In this document: positions 61,702 through 64,000 of the stretch, in pieces
Numbering within the stretch: position 1 is the stretch's first letter
How the letters are laid out: every line of letters starts with the position of its first letter
Assembly: GCF_019656655.1 (NCBI RefSeq)
Contig: NZ_BPMV01000001.1
Location: forward strand, 1,488,001-1,552,000
Length of the DNA stretch: 64,000 nucleotides
Direction of reading: 5' to 3'
Source: Tsukamurella sp. TY48
Lineage (GTDB): Bacteria > Actinomycetota > Actinomycetes > Mycobacteriales > Mycobacteriaceae
Made by a program: the position numbers and the translations under genes
Notes under the pieces: generated by a model
Databases searched by the model: none
What the model was told of the DNA's origin: nothing
Seen by the model: the letters and a program-made list of their open reading frames with translations, nothing else

Positions 61702-62973
61702 ATGACCCCACCACCAACCCTGGAGAGCTCCGGACCCGCCGGCCTGCTCGCCCGTATCGGCATCCCGCCGAGCATCGCGTGGGGATTCGCCGGCGTCTTC
61801 CTGTTCATGATCGGCGTGGGTCTTGAGATCAGCTGGCTCAGTCCGTATCTCACGGACCAGGGCATCGGCGTGAGCGTGGTCGCGTCGATCTTCTCCGTGT
61901 ACGGCGTGAGCGTGTCGATCTCGTCGTGGGTCTCGGGAGTGGTCTTCGAGATCGTCGGCGCCAAGCGCACCATGCTGCTCGCCTTCGTCCTCTTCGCCGC
62001 AGGAACCGCGCTCTTCGTGGGCGTGGGCATCGGCCAGAACGCCGTGTGGGCGCTGTTCGCGGGCTACGCGATCAAGGGTTTCAGCTACCCGCTCTTCTCC
62101 TACTCCTTCCTGGTGTGGATCGCCTATCGCGCAGTGCCCCACCGGTTGAGCACCGCCTACGGCTGGTTCTGGGTCGCCTTCTCCGGCGGTATGAGCGTGG
62201 TGGGCGCCTACGGCTCGGGCCTGCTGATCGACGCCGTGGGGCCGGTACCGGTGCTCTGGTCGACGGTGCTGTTCGCCGCCCTCGGCACGGCCGCGATCGT
62301 CTTTCTCAACCGCGACGACATCAAGCCCGGCGACGCCCCCGCGGCTGAACGTTGGCGCGAGCTGTTCTCGCTGGTCACCATCCTGCGCGATGAGCCCCGG
62401 CTGTGGCTCGTGATCGGCATCCGCATCGTCAACACCCTGCCCTTGTTCGCGATGCCGGTGTTCATGCCCCTGTATCTGGAGGACTACGGCTTCACCACCG
62501 CCGAATGGCTCGCGGTGTGGGGCACCACCTGGCTCGCCAACATCGCCTTCAACCTGGTGTTCGGCTATCTCGGCGATCAGCTCGGCTGGAAGCGGGTCAT
62601 CTCCTACGTCGGCGGTGTGGGTTGCGCCCTGTCGACGCTCGCCTTCTTCTACGCCCCGCAGGTCTTCGGCCACAACTTCGCAGCGCTGATGATCGCGGGC
62701 CTGTGTCTGGGCGCCTGCGTGGCCGGCTACATCCCACTGGACGCGATCGTGGCGAACTTCGTGGAGAACAACAAGGGCGCGGCGATCTCCGTGATGAACT
62801 TCGGTGCCGGACTGTCCACCCTGGTCGGCCCGCTGATCGTGGCGATCTTCGCCGAGCCCTTCGGATACACCGCGGTGGCGTGGGTGCTTGCCGGACTGTA
62901 CATCTCGGTGGCAGCCGTGGTCTGGTACCTGGTGCCGCGCGGTGCGCGGGAACCCGATGCCGTCGAGGCCTGA
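61702..62973 (+). CDS. MFS permease, RbtT/DalT/CsbX-type (polyol transporter)
   Basis: 423-residue 12-helix permease resembling ribitol/arabinitol permeases: the opening FLFMIGVGLEISWLSPYLTDQGI and the mid-protein YGWFWVAFSGGMSVVGAYGSG are in the style of the RbtT family. The start at 61702 has GGAGG upstream. Probably imports a polyol for the kinase locus divergent to it. The esterase gene downstream overlaps its end by 17 bases. Confidence 0.85.
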   Translation: MTPPPTLESSGPAGLLARIGIPPSIAWGFAGVFLFMIGVGLEISWLSPYLTDQGIGVSVVASIFSVYGVSVSISSWVSGVVFEIVGAKRTMLLAFVLFAAGTALFVGVGIGQNAVWALFAGYAIKGFSYPLFSYSFLVWIAYRAVPHRLSTAYGWFWVAFSGGMSVVGAYGSGLLIDAVGPVPVLWSTVLFAALGTAAIVFLNRDDIKPGDAPAAERWRELFSLVTILRDEPRLWLVIGIRIVNTLPLFAMPVFMPLYLEDYGFTTAEWLAVWGTTWLANIAFNLVFGYLGDQLGWKRVISYVGGVGCALSTLAFFYAPQVFGHNFAALMIAGLCLGACVAGYIPLDAIVANFVENNKGAAISVMNFGAGLSTLVGPLIVAIFAEPFGYTAVAWVLAGLYISVAAVVWYLVPRGAREPDAVEA

Positions 62974-64000
62974 TACCGCCGGTCCGGCCGTCGTCGAGTG
63001 CGACGCCGGCCGGATCACCGGAACCGCGTCGGCGGGTGTCCGCAGGTTCCTCGGCATCCCCTACGCGCTCCCCCCGGTGGGGGCCCGTCGATTCGGGCTG
63101 CCCGAGCCCGCCCCGGCGGCGGAGGTGGCGGCGGACGCGTTCGGCCCCACCTCGCCCGCCGCGATGGTGCTACCGGAGCCGTTCACCTATCCCGAGATCC
63201 CCGGCGACGACTGGCTGACCCTCAACATCTGGGCGCCCGCCACACCCGGGACCGGCCTGCCCGTCCTGGTCTGGATCCACGGCGGATCCTTCGCCATGGG
63301 CAGCACGGCCCAGACGATCTTCGACGGGACCTCCTTCGCCCGGGACGGCGTGGTCTTCGTCTCGGTGAACCACCGGATCGGCGTCGAGGGCTTCGCGCAC
63401 CTGCCGGATGCTCCCGACAACCGGGGCCTGCGCGATCAGATCTGCGCCCTGGAATGGGTGCAGCGCAATATCGCCGCGTTCGGCGGAGATCCGGCGCGGG
63501 TCACCCTCGCCGGTGAATCGGCCGGGGCCATGAGCGCCTCGGCGCTCGCCGTCACACCCCACGCCGGTTCCCTGTTCGCCCGGGCGATCTGCCAATCCGG
63601 CATCGCACCGGCGTATCCCGCGGACGTCGCCGCACGACCTGCCCTGATCGCCGCCGAGCGGCTCGGCTGCTCGCCCACCGCCGCGGACCTGCGGCGGATC
63701 GATCCCCGCGAGGTGGCCGCCGCGGTCGCGGCGGTGGTCGCCGGGATGCCACCGCATCGTCAGGCCACGCTGTTCGTTCCCGCGCTCGGCGACCTCCTCC
63801 CCGAGCGGCCGGACCGCGTCCTGGCCCGGGATCGCGCAGCGATACCGATGATCATCGGCCACAACGCCGCCGAGGCCGATCTATGGTGCACACCGGGGGT
63901 CTTCCCGCCGGACCAATCAGAGGAGGCGACCGCTGCCGGAATCGCGGAAGAACTCGGCATCCTCGGCGCCACAACGGAAATCGTCGACGCCTATCGCGGA
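62957..64000 (+). CDS. Type-B carboxylesterase (partial, C-terminus off the window)
   Basis: 348 residues seen. Features: the type-B opening FLGIPYALPPVGARRF, the oxyanion-hole VLVWIHGGSFAMGST and the nucleophile elbow AGESAGAMS (Ser188). A later IIGHNAAEADLW holds the likely acid Glu. The catalytic His lies beyond the window. The start at 62957 overlaps the MFS gene, so the esterase is cotranscribed with the permease and may release the polyol or sugar from an ester. No signal peptide. Confidence 0.9.
   Translation, partial: MPSRPDTAGPAVVECDAGRITGTASAGVRRFLGIPYALPPVGARRFGLPEPAPAAEVAADAFGPTSPAAMVLPEPFTYPEIPGDDWLTLNIWAPATPGTGLPVLVWIHGGSFAMGSTAQTIFDGTSFARDGVVFVSVNHRIGVEGFAHLPDAPDNRGLRDQICALEWVQRNIAAFGGDPARVTLAGESAGAMSASALAVTPHAGSLFARAICQSGIAPAYPADVAARPALIAAERLGCSPTAADLRRIDPREVAAAVAAVVAGMPPHRQATLFVPALGDLLPERPDRVLARDRAAIPMIIGHNAAEADLWCTPGVFPPDQSEEATAAGIAEELGILGATTEIVDAYRG

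Overview
The window is uniformly high-GC, densely coded DNA from a mycolic-acid-type actinobacterium (order Mycobacteriales). It carries an MmpL3-type mycolate flippase downstream of trmB and a NYN-domain gene, an LprG-P55 lipid-export pair, a DesA3-type acyl desaturase with its reductase, a resuscitation-promoting factor, an EccA-like AAA+ ATPase and a Zmp1-like M13 peptidase. A Tsukamurella- or Gordonia-like genome fits, but the sequence alone does not fix the genus. I see no tRNA, rRNA, CRISPR array, insertion sequence or prophage. Most long alternative-frame ORFs are GC-driven shadows.

Layout. 1-5.3 kb (minus): a sugar ABC importer operon (binding protein, two permeases, ATPase) translationally coupled to a DUF5107-type protein cut by the left edge. 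5.4-7.3 kb: an ECF41-type sigma factor coupled to an FAD oxidoreductase. 7.35-10.7 kb: a FtsX/MacB-type ABC system. 10.7-15.9 kb: an unknown protein, a solitary EccA-like ATPase, a hotdog-fold dehydratase divergent from an FAD monooxygenase-phosphatase pair, and an Rpf. 16.4-22.3 kb: a DeoR regulator, aldolase, hexose-phosphate kinase, SIS isomerase, ROK kinase and NagA/AgaA deacetylase. Together these give every cytoplasmic step from N-acetylgalactosamine to triose phosphates, and a repeated GYTCAT-type motif occurs in all the cluster's promoter regions. 22.4-28.4 kb: a DUF2156 protein, a glycerol-type aquaporin, a secreted phosphodiesterase and GTP-type PEP carboxykinase. 28.5-30.6 kb: an unrecognised three-gene module (P-loop protein, membrane protein, DUF6802-like protein).

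30.6-37.4 kb: the LprG-P55 pair faces trmB-NYN-mmpL3. 37.5-41.4 kb: a KAP-rich coiled-coil/tail protein, a small helical protein, the desaturase-reductase operon and a divergent FabR/DesT-like regulator with an operator between them. 41.45-45.8 kb: a secreted guanyl-type RNase followed by barstar, aspartase, and a CopB-type copper ATPase whose promoter contains a perfect CsoR-like palindrome. 45.8-49.7 kb: a NarL-type two-component pair, a UPF0104 flippase-like protein and a DUF3054 protein. 49.7-57.3 kb: a lipoprotein PBP that appears to have lost its catalytic residues, a pirin, a secreted CocE/NonD hydrolase, a Zmp1-like peptidase and a GAF-ANTAR regulator. 57.3-64 kb: an M29 aminopeptidase, FGGY kinase, BtpA-family protein and DeoR regulator, divergent from a polyol-type MFS permease and a carboxylesterase cut by the right edge. 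This last block looks like a second small carbohydrate (probably polyol) utilisation locus.
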